Positions 12,423 through 24,100 of a DNA stretch of 64,000 nt are shown here, piece by piece. The position numbers and the translations under genes are program-made. The DNA lies in assembly GCA_034509755.1 (NCBI GenBank), contig CM067546.1, positions 10,256,970 through 10,320,969 of the forward strand. Direction: 5' to 3'. This stretch comes from Anisodus tanguticus (Eukaryota > Streptophyta > Magnoliopsida > Solanales > Solanaceae). Every line of letters starts with the position of its first letter. Position 1 is the stretch's first letter. The notes under the pieces are model-generated. The model searched no databases and had not been told where the DNA came from. It saw only the letters and a list, made by a program, of their open reading frames with translations.

Positions 12423-15014
12423 TGTTACACCCTATATTTTCACACTCGTATGCATCGTAAATAAAGTAACATAAAGTACAGTGAGGATAAGATACAATAT
12501 TAGGATGAATATAAGCTTAAACAAGTGTTACGAAATCTTAGTAAGATTTCGGGGTCAAACAAATCAAAGAAACTATGTTCATCGAAACTCGGGGAAAGAC
12601 AAACGGAATTTCAGACCTGATTTTTTGCACAAATTGTCAGGGTGTATCTCCTAGTATATAAGTTGTTATGGGGTTCATAATATATCTACATTCAAGTTTA
12701 GTGAGGCTACTTTCTAATGCAATAAACCATTCGTCAAACGGAGCTCTGTATAAAAGGTTATCCATTTTAACAACAAACTGCAGAGCAGCCGCCCGGGTCC
12801 CACTCGAGGCGGTGGCCGACCTTTGGCCCTTTAAATTAAGATGTAGACTTCATTTCAATCTATTTCTTCACCAAACTTCGTCCACAACTCTCCAAAATCC
12901 TTATATATATGTCTCCAAGGTTTTAAAGCCAAATTGAAGAGAAATCAATCCAATCCTTCATCAAAGTGTTGGAAACCACAAGAATAACAAGTCTATGGTA
13001 TTGTGGTGCGATTTGGTGTTATGGTAAGTTGAACCAGCCGCGGGGTTTGAGTCATATGTACTTATTAAGGTAAGTTTAACATCTCTTTGGTTGTGCATAA
13101 TCTTAATTCCATGTTGGTGAGGTTGTTGAAGCAAAATACTAAAAGATGCCGTTGAAATAGCATAAGCTATGGCTATTGTTTTGTTGGACTGTTTTGAGAT
13201 TATAAATATGGGTTCTAATGGCTGGAAATTATTGAATATCATCTGGTTATATTGTAATTATTGTTGTTAAGACTATCCATATATTAATTAAGTGAAATGG
13301 GGTGGAAAATATATAGAAATTACGAAAAGAAAGTATAGTTTAAAGGGTAAACTTGTGGACTGTTTTGGAAGGCATGTTGTAGATATTTTAAACTAGGAAT
13401 CATATGGTACACATAAGTATCTGTTCAGAAGGTTGAGAACTAATTTATGGAATAAGAGTTGGATTTGAATTATGTTTGTTATTCGTAAAAAATGAGCTTG
13501 TCGCTCAAAGTGGTTGTTGAAGAAATCGGAAAGCTTATTGTGAATTGTATTGATGTTGTTTGAATTGTCAGAATTTTTATTATATTGTTGAGGGGATGGA
13601 CGGATGGGATTGGTTATTTATATTGTTAATATTGTTTTTTGGTATTGTTTTGAAGTTGGGGAAGTGAGGAAATGTAGGGGAAATGCTGCTCGATTTTCCG
13701 CAAAAGAGTTACTAGCTTAGGAATACGTTCTAGACCTTCCGTTGCATTAACCATAGTTCAAATACCTTGATGTAGGTTGAAGTACTACATGCAGTACCTG
13801 GAGTCGTTAGCAACAAGGTATGCTAAGGCAAATTATTTCTTTCTTTTGGCATGTTCTAAGTACGAAATGTAAATGTAATAATGTCCCATAAGTGATTCTA
13901 CTCTTAGTAGTGAAGAATGTTCATGTTATTCATTCCCATTGTCAAAGCATGTCTAAATATGTTCCTAAATCCCTATTAAGGTATATGGGAAAGATATTAG
14001 TATTCATATTGTTAATCGGGGGTGAAGCGACATTACATCACTCCGACAAACTTATAGTGTCTTATTATCATATCATTCATGCATTACATTCATGTACATA
14101 CCTTGACCTCAAAGGAGTTATATACTCTACTATATGTATGCATTATATATGTCTGAGACATAGGAAATGGGATACAACGTTATATACGCACACCACCTGC
14201 AACTGGTACAGATATACACGATAATGATTATGCCCACAGAGGGTGATATGATATGATGGGATGCCCATAGAGGCTTAATGGCGTTATATACACATATGTA
14301 TATGCATGACCGCATTGTGCATGGAATTTAGGAATATTATGTCCCTCAGAGGCATTCTACATAGACATGATACTTATGAATATTATGGCCCTCAGAGGCA
14401 TTCTGCACAGACATGGTACTTAGGCATATTATGGCCCTCAGAGGCATTTCCTACTGGTTGGTTGTTTCTTATCTCATGTTACTTTAAGTATCTATTATGC
14501 TATTCTTCATGCTTGACATACTCGGTACATTAGTCGTACTGACGTCCCTTTTCTCGGGGGACGTTGCGTTTCATGCCCGCAAGCTCAGGTAAAGAAGGTG
14601 ACAATTCGCACTAGTAGGTTATCGGTTCAGCTGATATTGGAGCATTCTATTTATTCCAGAGTGGTAGTCTGGTCGTGGTATGATATTTTGGATATGCATA
14701 GGGGTATGGCGGGGCCCTGTCCTTACCTTTTGATGTTACGTACTCTTTAGAGGCTTGTAGACAATTATCATGTGTATAGTAGTCATGTATGGCCTTGTCG
14801 ACCTTAGTATGTATATATGCATAGGTTGGGTTCTTCCATTTGCAAGAGTTTACACAATACCTTTCCAGTTTATTATTCCCATGTGTCAGCAGAATATTTG
14901 ATGACGGTCCTCGTGGCCATGATTAATTATGGTTAGATGCTAATTACATGACTAGTGGTACTCGGCAAGTAAGATCCGGGTGCCCTTCATGACCCTCCGG
15001 TTTGGGTCGTGACA
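12423..15014 (+). repeat. 3' LTR of the Gypsy element
   Basis: 2592 bp, starts TGTTACACCC and ends GTCGTGACA, followed by the target duplication CTCCA. It retains the roughly 820 bp missing from the 5' LTR. Contains the same 46-bp tandem array at about 14336-14445. Confidence 0.92.
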
Positions 15015-15464
15015 CTCCATATCTTATATTCTTAATTTTCCTTGATTTAGGTTGGTTTGTAGCAATAAAGTTTGTGTCTTTTGGTTATTTACTCGTCCAT
15101 TTTGTGATTCAATGTGTTCACTTAATGAGTTTTTCGCCTAACATTTTATGCATAGATAATGATACTAATATGTTTGTTTGCCCTTTTTTGTATATGTTTT
15201 AGCGATCAGTTTTTTTTTTTTTTTTTGGTTATGTTTAAAATTTTATAGGCTTTAGATGACTCATTTCAATATGATTTTCTTTAAGTTATTGTTCCAGTTA
15301 ATTTCTTTTGGACATGTAATGAGGTAAATATATTGCCTTTCTCATTTCATATTGAGATGAGAACTATCGAATATGATTTGAGCAATATTTGAACATCCAT
15401 TACGACATTATGCACATATAGCTATTAAATACAAACGTAGCTAAACATGAACATTTCCGTGGCC

Positions 15465-15712
15465 AACGTTGATAGGGCGAGGGAGAGAGTCGTCAATATG
15501 GTCAAGCACGTTGTACGCGCATGCGTGAATATGAAAAAATTTAACCCACGAAGAGTATTGACCATCTTCCTGATCAAGAATTAAGGGAATGAAATTCTTG
15601 ATATTCGTGACGGTGAATGCCGGATGGAAAGAAGAATTAGATGAGGTAGGGGGGTTGTCTATGACGACTGTGGAGGAAGAGGCGGAGGCCTTAGGAGAGG
15701 TGGGGGAGACAT
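15465..15712 (-). pseudogene. Truncated copia gag (second unit of a tandem)
   Basis: The minus-strand start codon at 15712-15710 opens MSPTSPKASASSSTVVIDNP, then the phrases FHPAFTVTNIKNF and AYNVLDHIDDSLPRP. The same protein begins at 22857 in copia A, and the DNA is nearly identical. Homology stops at about 15465, so only the first 80 or so residues of gag survive. Its primer site (complement of 15860-15876) and LTR (15877-16044) lie upstream, and that LTR also serves as the 3' LTR of copia A. Confidence 0.85.
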
Positions 15713-15876
15713 GGTAGGCACACGAAAGGAACACGAGAGGGAGAAAAGAAAATCAGAAAAAAATAGGGGTTAGCCGTTGGCCTCGGGGGTGGGGGTGGGG
15801 GGAGGGGCGGCGGCAGTAACCAACAAGAAAGAAAGAAAAGGGTTTAGGTGTTTTTAGGGTTTGACTCTTGATACCA

Positions 15877-16044
15877 TGTAAGATTGTATTAATCTCCCCT
15901 GGGGAGTCTTTCTCATTAACACAAATATATATAGTGTGTACATTGTGGAATCCTAATACAATAAGAATCCTATATCTACCATAATTATACAACACTAAAT
16001 ATTACAAAATATATGCTCAATATTTTATAATATTTGCTAATACA
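15877..16044 (-). repeat. LTR shared by copia A and the truncated left unit
   Basis: Starts TGTATTAGC and ends CAATCTTACA on the minus strand. On its right is the RNase H end of copia A plus polypurine tract; on its left are a primer site and a second gag start. One LTR therefore joins two units head to tail. Confidence 0.9.
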
Positions 16045-16053
16045 CCCCCTCAG

Positions 16054-17556
16054 TTAGATTGGGAGTAGGCCAGACGCTGAGACTGGATCTGAAGTCGAGG
16101 AATAGTTGTCTAGGAAGTCCTTTAGTGAAGATATCTGCATACTGATACGAAGAAGGCACATGCAACACCTTAACATGATCGATAGCAACCTTCTCACGAA
16201 CAAAGTGTATATCCACAATGTGCTTGGTTCGCTGATGCTGAACCGGATTATGAGATAAATATATGGTGGATATGTTATCACCGTAAACCAAATACGTCTT
16301 ACGCAAAGGACACTGAAGCTCCAAAAGAAGATTTCGGAGCCAGCAGATTTCAGCGACTACATTTGCAACGCCTCTATATTCTGCTTCTGCACTCCAGCGG
16401 GATAGGGTGGCTTGCCTCTTGGCAGACCATGAAATGAGATTATCCCCTAAGAACACACAATAGCCAGAAGTGGAGCGTCGGGTGTCCGGACATCCTGCCC
16501 AATCTGCATCCGTATATGATAACAACCTGGTCGGTGCAGAGGGGTATAGATGCAATCCATAATCAAGTGTGCCCTTAATGTATCGAATGATATGTTTAAG
16601 AGCAATAAAATGAGGCTCCCTAGGGGCATGCATAAATAGACACACTTGCTGAATAGCATAAGCAATATCAGGCCTGGTGAAAATAAGATACTGAAGTGCA
16701 CCTGGAAGACTCCTATACAGAGTAGGATTGGACACTGGATCACCATCAACATCACTTAGCTTTGATTTAGAGTCAACTGGAGTGGGCATGATCTTGCAGT
16801 TCACCATTTTAGCCCTGAACACAATCTCATCTGCATACTTACGCTGACATAAAAATATAGTATCTGCAGATCTAGTCACTGCAATCCCCAAGAAGTAACT
16901 TAACTTTCCCAAGTCAGTCATAGCAAATTCGATTTTAAGCAGTGCAATGATCTCATTTTTAACACATAAGATGAGGCAGGAAGGACAATATCATCCCCAT
17001 ATAACAACAAATAAGCAATGTTACTACCTCGATTAAAAATAAATAGAGAATTATCACACTTGCTGCATACAAATCCAATCTGCATAATGTACTGTGCAAA
17101 GGGTTCATACCACGCTCTAGGGGCCTGTTTCAAACCATAAAGTGACTTACGAAGATGACAAATATAATGAGGGGTTGCAGGATGGACAAAACCTGGCGGC
17201 TGGTGAATGTAAACAGTTTCTTTCAAGTCTATATGTAAAAATACATTCTTCACATCCAGCTAATGAATCAGCCAATTCTTACCTATAGCAATACTCAGAA
17301 CTGTGCAAATAGTAGCCGGTTTAACAACCGGCTGAACGTGTCACCACAATCAATGCCCTCTTGCTGATTAGTACCATTACCCACAAGTCTTGCCTTATAT
17401 CTCTCTAGGTCACCATTATCTCTGTATTTGTGATGAAAAAGCCACATGTATCGGATCACATTCACCCCGTCCGGTCTAGGAACCAAATCCCAAGTGTGTT
17501 GTTTCGTTAAAGCATTAAATTTCTCACGCATGGCCGCATTCCAATTTGGGTCAAGT
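16054..17556 (-). pseudogene. Copia A reverse transcriptase-RNase H
   Basis: The RT half, 17556-16900, has the opening module (WDLVPRPDGVNVIRYMWLF, then RYKARLVGNGTNQQEGIDCG), then LKKSLYGLKQAPRAWY wording (here RKSLYGLKQAPRAWY) and YGDDI where the family has YVDDI. The RNase H half, 16921-16054, has SYTDADWAGCPDTRRSTSGY, SAEAEYRG, VYGDNIS and the closing YADIFTKGLPRQL. The RT is split into several frames (breaks near 17290 and 16920). The change of YVDD to YGDD alters the active-site loop. The 5' half of pol continues beyond the inserted LTR at 19717. Confidence 0.9.
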
Positions 17557-18107
17557 TGTAACACCCCGTACTTTCGGGCGATAGTTTGAGCAGGTAGACA
17601 TATGCAAGTGGACCTGAGCCTTGGAGGATTTATGTCATATTCACGTATGCAAATTTAGGACTTAATATATAAAAGGATGCGGTCCCAAAATAATTTAGGA
17701 CTTAATAAGTGTGACGACGGGGATTAATAATAATTGTTGTATTTTCCCAAATAGGTTATGGACTAGTGCTATATCGCACGATTATGACATTGAGTATATG
17801 AAGGTTTTATAACTCATTAAGATTTAAGTGAATTGGGATCAAGAAATTAATTATGCGAGATAATTAGTTAAATACTATGATGTAGTGGAGATAAGACATT
17901 AGTTAATTAAGTGGACAAGTGGTTATGTGGACAAATGTCCAAATGGGGTCCAAAGTTAAAAAGCATCAAGTGACTCATGTTCTTATATATGGTGTATTGT
18001 TGACACCTAGATTATATAGTGGCTATAGTAATTAATTCTAGGGATAAGGTGAGTACATTTTACTATTACAAATTAATGCAAAGGAAGGGTAGTATTTCTA
18101 CAGTTTA

Positions 18108-18390
18108 GTTCCTCTAAGACCATCCGTATCCACTTGGCGGACAGAGGAAGAAGAAAAAGAATTGTTCTCTTTTGTTCAAACATTATTAACGGTGGCTGGC
18201 CTTGAGGAAGTGCAATATGATGCATTCTTATTGATGTGGCATACGCCTGAAAGCCCATTAGATCCATTGTTAAGAGAAAAATATGTTGATCTGAATGAAA
18301 AGAATAAACTACAAGAGGCCAGGCTAAGACAAAGGTTGAGCAGCAACGTACTACTCTCTCTAAACAGCCACATAAATTTATTTCATGAGA
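18108..18390 (+). pseudogene. Captured host exon, DUF4378-like
   Basis: An open plus-strand stretch inside the Gypsy-type LTR reads RPSVSTWRTEEEEKELFSFV, then QTLLTVAGLEEVQYDAFLLM, WHTPESPLDPLLREKYVDLN and EKNKLQEARLRQRLSSN. This looks like part of the DUF4378 domain of plant TRM/LONGIFOLIA-type proteins, where a helix with 'L..AGL', then 'W.SPESPLDP.LR.KYVDLNEK' and 'EA..RQRRS' is usual. Nothing in LTR retrotransposons encodes this. It has no start codon and decays after residue 75 or so. Family recall is from memory and moderately certain. Confidence 0.55.
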
Positions 18391-19033
18391 TCAAGTGTAA
18401 TTCTTATCAAGAACAACACACGGGTTTTGCGCACCGCTTTGATCTCGTCATTTTGTTTTTCATCATGATTAAGGTGTAGAGGAGGTTTCCCCGACACCCT
18501 TAGTAGAGATTCGACATTAACGGTATGTTAAGACAAATCATTTCTCCTTTTGGCATGTTCTAAGTATGAAACGTAAACGTAATATTGTCCCATAAATGAT
18601 CCTACTTTTAGTAGTTAAAAATGTTCATGTTATTCATTCCTATTGTCAAAGCATGTCTAAATATGTTTCTAAATTCTTATTGAGGTATATGGAAAAGATG
18701 TTAGTATTCATAATATTAATCGGAGGTGAAGCGATAGTACCTCACTCTGACAAACTTATAGTGTCTTATTATCATATCATTCATGCATTATATTCATAGA
18801 CATACCTTGACCTCAAATGAGTTATATACTCTACTATATGTATGCATTATTTATGTATGGGATATGGGAAAAGGGAAGGCATTATATACGCACACCACCT
18901 GCAGCTGGTACAGATATACACGATAATAATTATGCACACAGAGGCCGATATGATAAGATGGGATGCCCACATAGGCTTGATGGCGTTATATACGCATATG
19001 TAAATGACCGCAATGTTCATGGTATTTAGGAAT

Positions 19034-19140
19034 ATTATGGCCCTCAGAGGAGGCATTCTACACAAACATGATACTTATGCATATTATGCCCTCAGAGGCA
19101 TTCTGCACAAACATGATACTTAGACATATTATGGCCCTTA
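19034..19140 (+). repeat. 46-bp tandem repeat, third occurrence
   Basis: Units beginning TTATGGCCCTCAGAGG and TTATGCCCTCAGAGGCATTC, more degenerate than in the full element; shows that the inserted LTR and the Gypsy element LTRs are one family. Confidence 0.75.
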
Positions 19141-19716
19141 AAGGCTTTATCTACTGGTTGGTTGTTTCTTGTCTCATATTACTTTCAGGTATCTATTATG
19201 TTATTGTTCATGCCTTACATACTCAGTACATTATTCGTACTGATGTCCTTATGTCGAGGGACGCTGCGTTTCATTCCCGCAAGCTCAAGTAAAGAGGGTG
19301 ATGGTTCGCACTAGTATGTTGCTAGTTCAGCTGATGTTGGAGCACTCTATTTGTTCCAGAGTTGCAGTTTAGTCATGGTATTCTATCTTTTGATATGCGT
19401 AGGGATATGGCGGGGCCCTATTCTGACATTATGATAATACGTACTCTTTAGAGGATTGCAGACAGATGTCCTATGTATAGTAGTCATGTATGGCCTTCTC
19501 GGCCTTGGTATGTATATTTATATAGGTTGGGTCCTTCTGGTTGCAGGATTTTACATATCTCTTTTCCAGTTTACTATGTCCATATATCAGCATGGTATTT
19601 CGTGGCGGCCCTCGTGGGCCATGAGAAATTATAGTTATATGCTAAGTATATGATTAGTGGTACTCGGCAAGTAAGGTTTGGGTGCCCGTCATGTCCCTCC
19701 GGTTTGGGTCGTGGCA

Positions 19717-21760
19717 GTGGTTTGGCTAATTTTGGGTTTTTGAGAATTGGGGATATGGTTTGTGTAGATAAGTTAAATTTGACTTTAGGTTTTAAAATTC
19801 CGTGTCGAGCATGGGTTTCCTTATGGTGTGGGTTGGGTATTTTAGTTGGGTGTCGGGTCTGGGTTAGGCTGCGGGTTTGGGATCTGTGAGGCAGTAACTG
19901 TCGGTAGTTGTTATTGAGTGACATCGATGGGGTAGGGGATGTGGCTAGTGGTGTCAGGTGATTGTAAAGGGTTGTGTAGGGTTGGGTGGGGTTAGGTATC
20001 CGGTCAGACCTGATAGGTGATGGGTTAAGGATCCGATCGGAGCTGGTAGGTGATGGCGAGTCGATGTTGGGTCCGGTGATGGTGGGTATATGGGTAGTGT
20101 GTGGGTGTCGCAGTGGGGTGGTCGGGGTTGGGTTGCTGGTATGGTGACAGTTTCGGTGGGTTGGTACTGTGTCTGGGATGGTCTGGGTGACTGGAGGGAT
20201 GACAGTAGGTGGCGGTGACATGGGAAATGGTGGTTGGTTGTGCCGGTGGGTCGATGGGATGGTGACTGAACTATTTTAGGGGATAGCCGACCGCTTGCCG
20301 GTGGTAGCAATGGCAATCGGCGGTGATCGAGATTGACCGGCAATAGTACCGGTGGTGGCAGTGGTAAATTGTAGTGACGGGGATGTTGGGGCAGTGGTGG
20401 TGGTAGACAGAGTTCAGTGAGTATGACGGGGGAGGTGTTGGACTTATCTAGAAAGGTATAATCTGTGTTTCAGAATTTTTTGATGTTTGCAAAAGGGAAG
20501 ATTGTCTCATCGAACATGATGTGACGAAAGATGTGAATTTAAAGAGTGAACAAGTCATAACACAGATAGCCCCTATGATTAGATGGGAAACCTACGAATA
20601 TACACAGAGTAGTTCGAGGTGCTAATTTGTGAGGGGCAGTGGAGGCAAGATTCAGGTAGCAAAGGCAACCGAAGATCCAAAGGTGATCATAGGAGGGCAT
20701 CCAACGGTATAAAATTTCGGTCGGGGTGATGTTATGAAGAGTACTAGTGGGTAAAATATTAAGGATGTATTCTACAATTTTGACTGCATAGACCCAAAAT
20801 GATGGAGGGAGAGAGGCATGAAAAGAAGAGTGCGAACCATGTTATTGATGGTGCGGATAATTCTTTCGACTTTGCCATTTTGAGGGGAGGTGTGGGGACA
20901 CAAAAACAAAAAGACCATGCCATTATTTTTGCAAAATTTGTGAAATATGGAATTATTAAATTCATGATCATTATCACACTGGAAAGATTTGATGGCTTTT
21001 TTAAATTGTGTTTTGATAAAAATATGAAATTCAAGAAACTTGGCAAAGACTTCAGACTTGAATTTTAGCGGGTAAATCCAAATAAAGTGAGAAAAAATCA
21101 TCTAATAAGACTAGATAATATTTATGACCCAGGGAGCAAGTAATGGGAGATGTCCATAAATCAACATGAACAATATCAAATGGCGAAAATGTAACACTTA
21201 GAGATGACTTAAAAGGAAGGCGAACATGTTTTCCTAAGGGGCAAGAAAATAATGTCGGGAAAGTTTCCCATTATTACAACGAATTAAATTATTGCCTCTA
21301 AGAAAACTAAAAACAGGAGCTCCTGGGTGTCCAACCCTATTGTGTCAAGTTGACGGAGAGATAGCAGCAAGGGAGGTGTGTGAGCGAGAACTGGCAACGG
21401 AAGTAGATGGGAAATGATAGAGGTCCCCCGTGCTATTGCATCTCGTAAGAGGTGTCCCTGTATGAAGATCATTTATAGTAAAACCAAAGGCGTCAAAATT
21501 CACATAAACAAAAATTGTTACGAGTAAATTTCTGAAAATATATTAAGTTTTTAATGATGTTGGGGGCATACATGACGTGATTTAGAGAGAAGGGTGGGTG
21601 AGGCGATTGGGTGTAAGTTGTACCATAACCCTGAACCGGAATGTGATGACCATTGCCAATCGTAATAAATTGAGGATACTTTAAACGAAACAACCTGAGG
21701 AGCGGGTGAGATGAGAAGTGGCTCCCGTATCCATGTACCAATTTTTATCGGGCTGCTGCA
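19717..21760 (-). pseudogene. Copia A integrase and proline-rich linker
   Basis: At 21101-20772 the minus strand reads HFIWIYPLKFKSEVFAKFLE and later HTSPQNGKVERIIRTINNMV, the copia integrase core with its conserved PQNG.VER motif. Upstream, 21741-21493 holds the pre-integrase part (MYAPNIIKNLIYFQKF). Downstream, 20660-19717 is a proline, threonine and serine-rich linker between integrase and RT, which explains the GT-rich plus strand at 19850-20400. Stops and frameshifts separate the blocks. Confidence 0.85.
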
Positions 21761-22039
21761 TATTTAATGTGTTGAAAGCCAAGCCCAAATTAGTGGGGGC
21801 CAGGTCGTGTCCAACCGGTTGTTGCTGGGCCGAGATGAAATGGGACTAATGAGGCATTGGGCTTGGCTGTCGGGTTCTAGGTATCAAGCCCAAGAGGCCA
21901 AGACTACGGGTATTAGGCCGCAGCTGTGGGAAACGGGCAAGGGGTGAGGCCCAGTTTCCCAAGCTGGACCAACATGCTAGGCCGGCCTACTGGAAATTCT
22001 GGACAGTGTTGTTGAACTGATGTTGGGCCTTTCCTCCTC

Positions 22040-22857
22040 TACCGTCGCCCTTACCCCTTTTTCTTTACCGCAACCTCTGCCACCGCGGCTTTCCCGCGGT
22101 TAGTGGTTGTCCGGCGGTGGCGGGGGCAGCGTGTGTCGTCGGATTTGCAATCGCTAATACCTTTTGATTGTGTTCATCCTGTTTGGCACGTCAAGTTTCC
22201 TCTAAAGTAATTGTGAACGTTCCCTGTTGAAACTCGGTAGTGGGTCGGCTTGTTGAATCATAGTCGCGAGAGTATCATATTCGCCCTTTGGTAAGCCAGC
22301 AACCAGTTGTAGGACCATTTTGGTTTTGGAAACAGGTTTTCCCACGTTGGATAATTGGTCCGCAACTAGTTTCAATTGTTTACAATACTCGGTCATGTTG
22401 GCAAAATTCTCGAGACGTGTATTGTTGAATTGCTCTTCCAAATACACGGCACGAGTATGTTTGTTGTCCTGAAATATTTCCTCCAAACGTACCCATAACT
22501 CACGAGCCGAGGCACCTGTTTTCATGATTGTGTGAAGCAAATATTTAGAGATGGTGCCATAAATCCATTGTTTGACAATAGCGTCAAGACAACGCCATGT
22601 AGAGTCTAGTACGTCGATAGGGCGAGGGAGAGAGTCATCAATATAGTCAAGCACGTTGTACGCGCATGCGTGAATATGAAAAAGTTCAACCCACAAAGAG
22701 TATTGACCATCTTCCTGATCAAGAATTAAGAGAATGAAATTCTTGTTATTCGTGACGGTGAATGCCGGATGGAAAGAAGAATTAGATGAGGTAGGGGGTT
22801 GTCTATGACGACTGTGGAGGAAGAGGCGGAGGCCTTAGGAGAGGTGGGAGGAGACAT
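22040..22857 (-). pseudogene. Copia A gag
   Basis: The start codon at 22857-22855 lies about 165 bases after the 5' LTR. It opens a copia gag of the UBN2/retrotransposon gag type: FHPAFTVTN early, then LWVELFHIHACAYNVLDYID, WIYGTISKYLLHTIM, ELWVRLEEIFQDNKHTRAVY and VLQLVAGLPKGEYDTLATMI. A frameshift separates the first 50 codons from the rest. The long block runs from 22696 to 22202. The nucleocapsid end (22200-22040) is arginine and glycine-rich and out of frame. Confidence 0.85.
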
Positions 22858-23004
22858 GGTAGGCACACGAAAGGAACACGAGAGGGAGAAAAGAAAATCA
22901 GAAAAAAATAGGGGTTAGCCGTTGGCCTCGGGGGTGGGGGTGGGGGGAGGGGCGGCGGCGGTAACCAACAAGAAAGAAAGAAAAGGGTTTAGGTGTCTTT
23001 AGAG

Positions 23005-23021
23005 TTTGACTCTTGATACCA
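23005..23021 (-). other. Primer binding site of copia A
   Basis: The minus strand reads TGGTATCAAGAGTCAAA directly after the LTR end, close to the initiator tRNA-Met complement. Confidence 0.75.
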
Positions 23022-23189
23022 TGTAAGATTGTATTAATCTCCTTTGGGGAGTCTTTCTCATTAATAAAAATATATGTAGTGTGTACATTGTGGAATCCTA
23101 ATACAATAAGGATCATATATCTACCATAATTATACAACACTAAATATTACCAATTATATGCGGAATATTTTATAATATTTGCTAATAAA
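23022..23189 (-). repeat. 5' LTR of copia A
   Basis: 168 bp, near-identical to 15877-16044 (shared GAGTCTTTCTCATTAA and GTGTACATTGTGGAATCCTA). Confidence 0.9.
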
Positions 23190-24100
23190 AATAAACACCG
23201 CATGTGGTCGTATTCACGTTCGAAGTACATTATTTATTTATGTGAATGGTGAATTTTATTAGGTTCTTGAATATTCATTTTGGTATTTGTGAGTGCTCTG
23301 TTTCAGTTGGAATTAGTGCAATATGGTATACCCTTTTAGTTTCTTTTGTGTTCAATTTTTGTTGCAGTTTTTGCAGCTATTTCATGAGCATTGAAACTAT
23401 TTATTGGATTTCTTTTGCAAAGAGAGATTGTTTCTTATTGTCGTTTTAGATTTATTGTTTCTTTTGCAATGAGAGATTGCAAAGAGAAATTCTGCAGTTG
23501 TAATTTTATAGGATTACCGAAGCTTCAATTTTTATGTATGGGCAGTTGAGCATTTGGCCTCAAGCATGTCATTGATGTATCTAAACCCTTTTATCTCGGA
23601 TTCCTGTAACGTAAGTTCTCTCTTTTCCTTTCCCTGAAATGTTTGAACACCTCAACATTTCTCTATGTCTACCTGTAAACATTATATTACTACTAGTATG
23701 TTAAGGCTAAGATGCCAAGCTTCTTCTATTTCAGATGTTACCTCATGGATTATTATCATCCATGTTCTTTTAGTCATTTGACTTAGGTGTCGTTGGACTT
23801 TTGGGCTCATTTATATAGAAACTTTAGATTATAATGTCTCAAATCAGCTTATGAGGAGGATTATAGGAATCCGCTGTTCCATTTGCTTGATAACTGACAG
23901 TAACATCACGAAAAAACTCATAAATGTCCTGAAAATTTTCCTCATTCTTTGAGCTGTAAAAATATCTCCTATATATGATCTCCGATCTTCGATGGTGCTT
24001 AAGCACTCTCTCTTGCAATACTCTCTTCAATAATGCACTTTGTTGCTTCCCTCCTCTCTTCACATCACCTCTTTACCAATTTCTGGGCGGATCTTTTCAT
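23190..24100. other. Spacer with one unexplained minus-strand open stretch
   Basis: 23190-23838 is T-rich on the plus strand and looks intronic or intergenic; I see no gene. On the minus strand 24063-23839 stays open for 74 codons (QSALLKRVLQERVLKHHRRS ... VSYQANGTADSYNPP) but begins at GTG, not ATG, and I recognise no family. It could be a host exon scrap or an extension of the viral leader, which points this way. Confidence 0.35.

Larger units (their letters stand above)
6917..15014 (+). mobile_element. Full-length, coding-dead Ty3/Gypsy element
   Basis: LTRs at 6917-8686 and 12423-15014 begin TGTTACACC and end GGGTCGTGACA. A perfect 5-bp target duplication CTCCA lies at 6912-6916 and 15015-15019. 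A primer site follows the 5' LTR and a polypurine tract precedes the 3' LTR. The 3.7-kb interior has integrase remnants but no long frame. The integrase wording resembles plant Tekay/Del chromoviruses (inference). Confidence 0.93.
17557..19716 (+). mobile_element. Gypsy-type LTR inserted in copia A (probable solo LTR)
   Basis: Starts TGTAACACCCCGTACTTTCG and ends GGTTTGGGTCGTGGCA. The last 1.2 kb (from about 18520) is clearly homologous to the LTRs of the Gypsy element at 6917-15014, including the 46-bp array at 19034-19140. The first 960 bases are unlike those LTRs. Copia A sequence stops at 17556 and resumes at 19717. The flanking 5-mers (CAAGT and GTGGT) do not match, so either the target duplication has decayed or the boundaries are a few bases off. 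Confidence 0.75.
15877..23189 (-). mobile_element. Copia A, short-LTR copia element
   Basis: LTRs of 168 bp at 15877-16044 and 23022-23189 enclose a minus-strand gag, integrase, RT and RNase H, all broken by stops or frameshifts. A polypurine tract (complement of 16045-16053, CTGAGGGGG) adjoins the left LTR and a primer site TGGTATCAAGAGTC adjoins the right one. The body is interrupted by a Gypsy-type LTR at 17557-19716. Short LTRs and the gag type suggest the Ale/Retrofit lineage (inference). Confidence 0.9.

Noticed and set aside
19574..20343. Proline/threonine-rich minus-strand frames resembling a cell-wall protein
   Set aside because: They occupy the integrase-RT linker of copia A, at the same place as the proline-rich linker in copia B and C.
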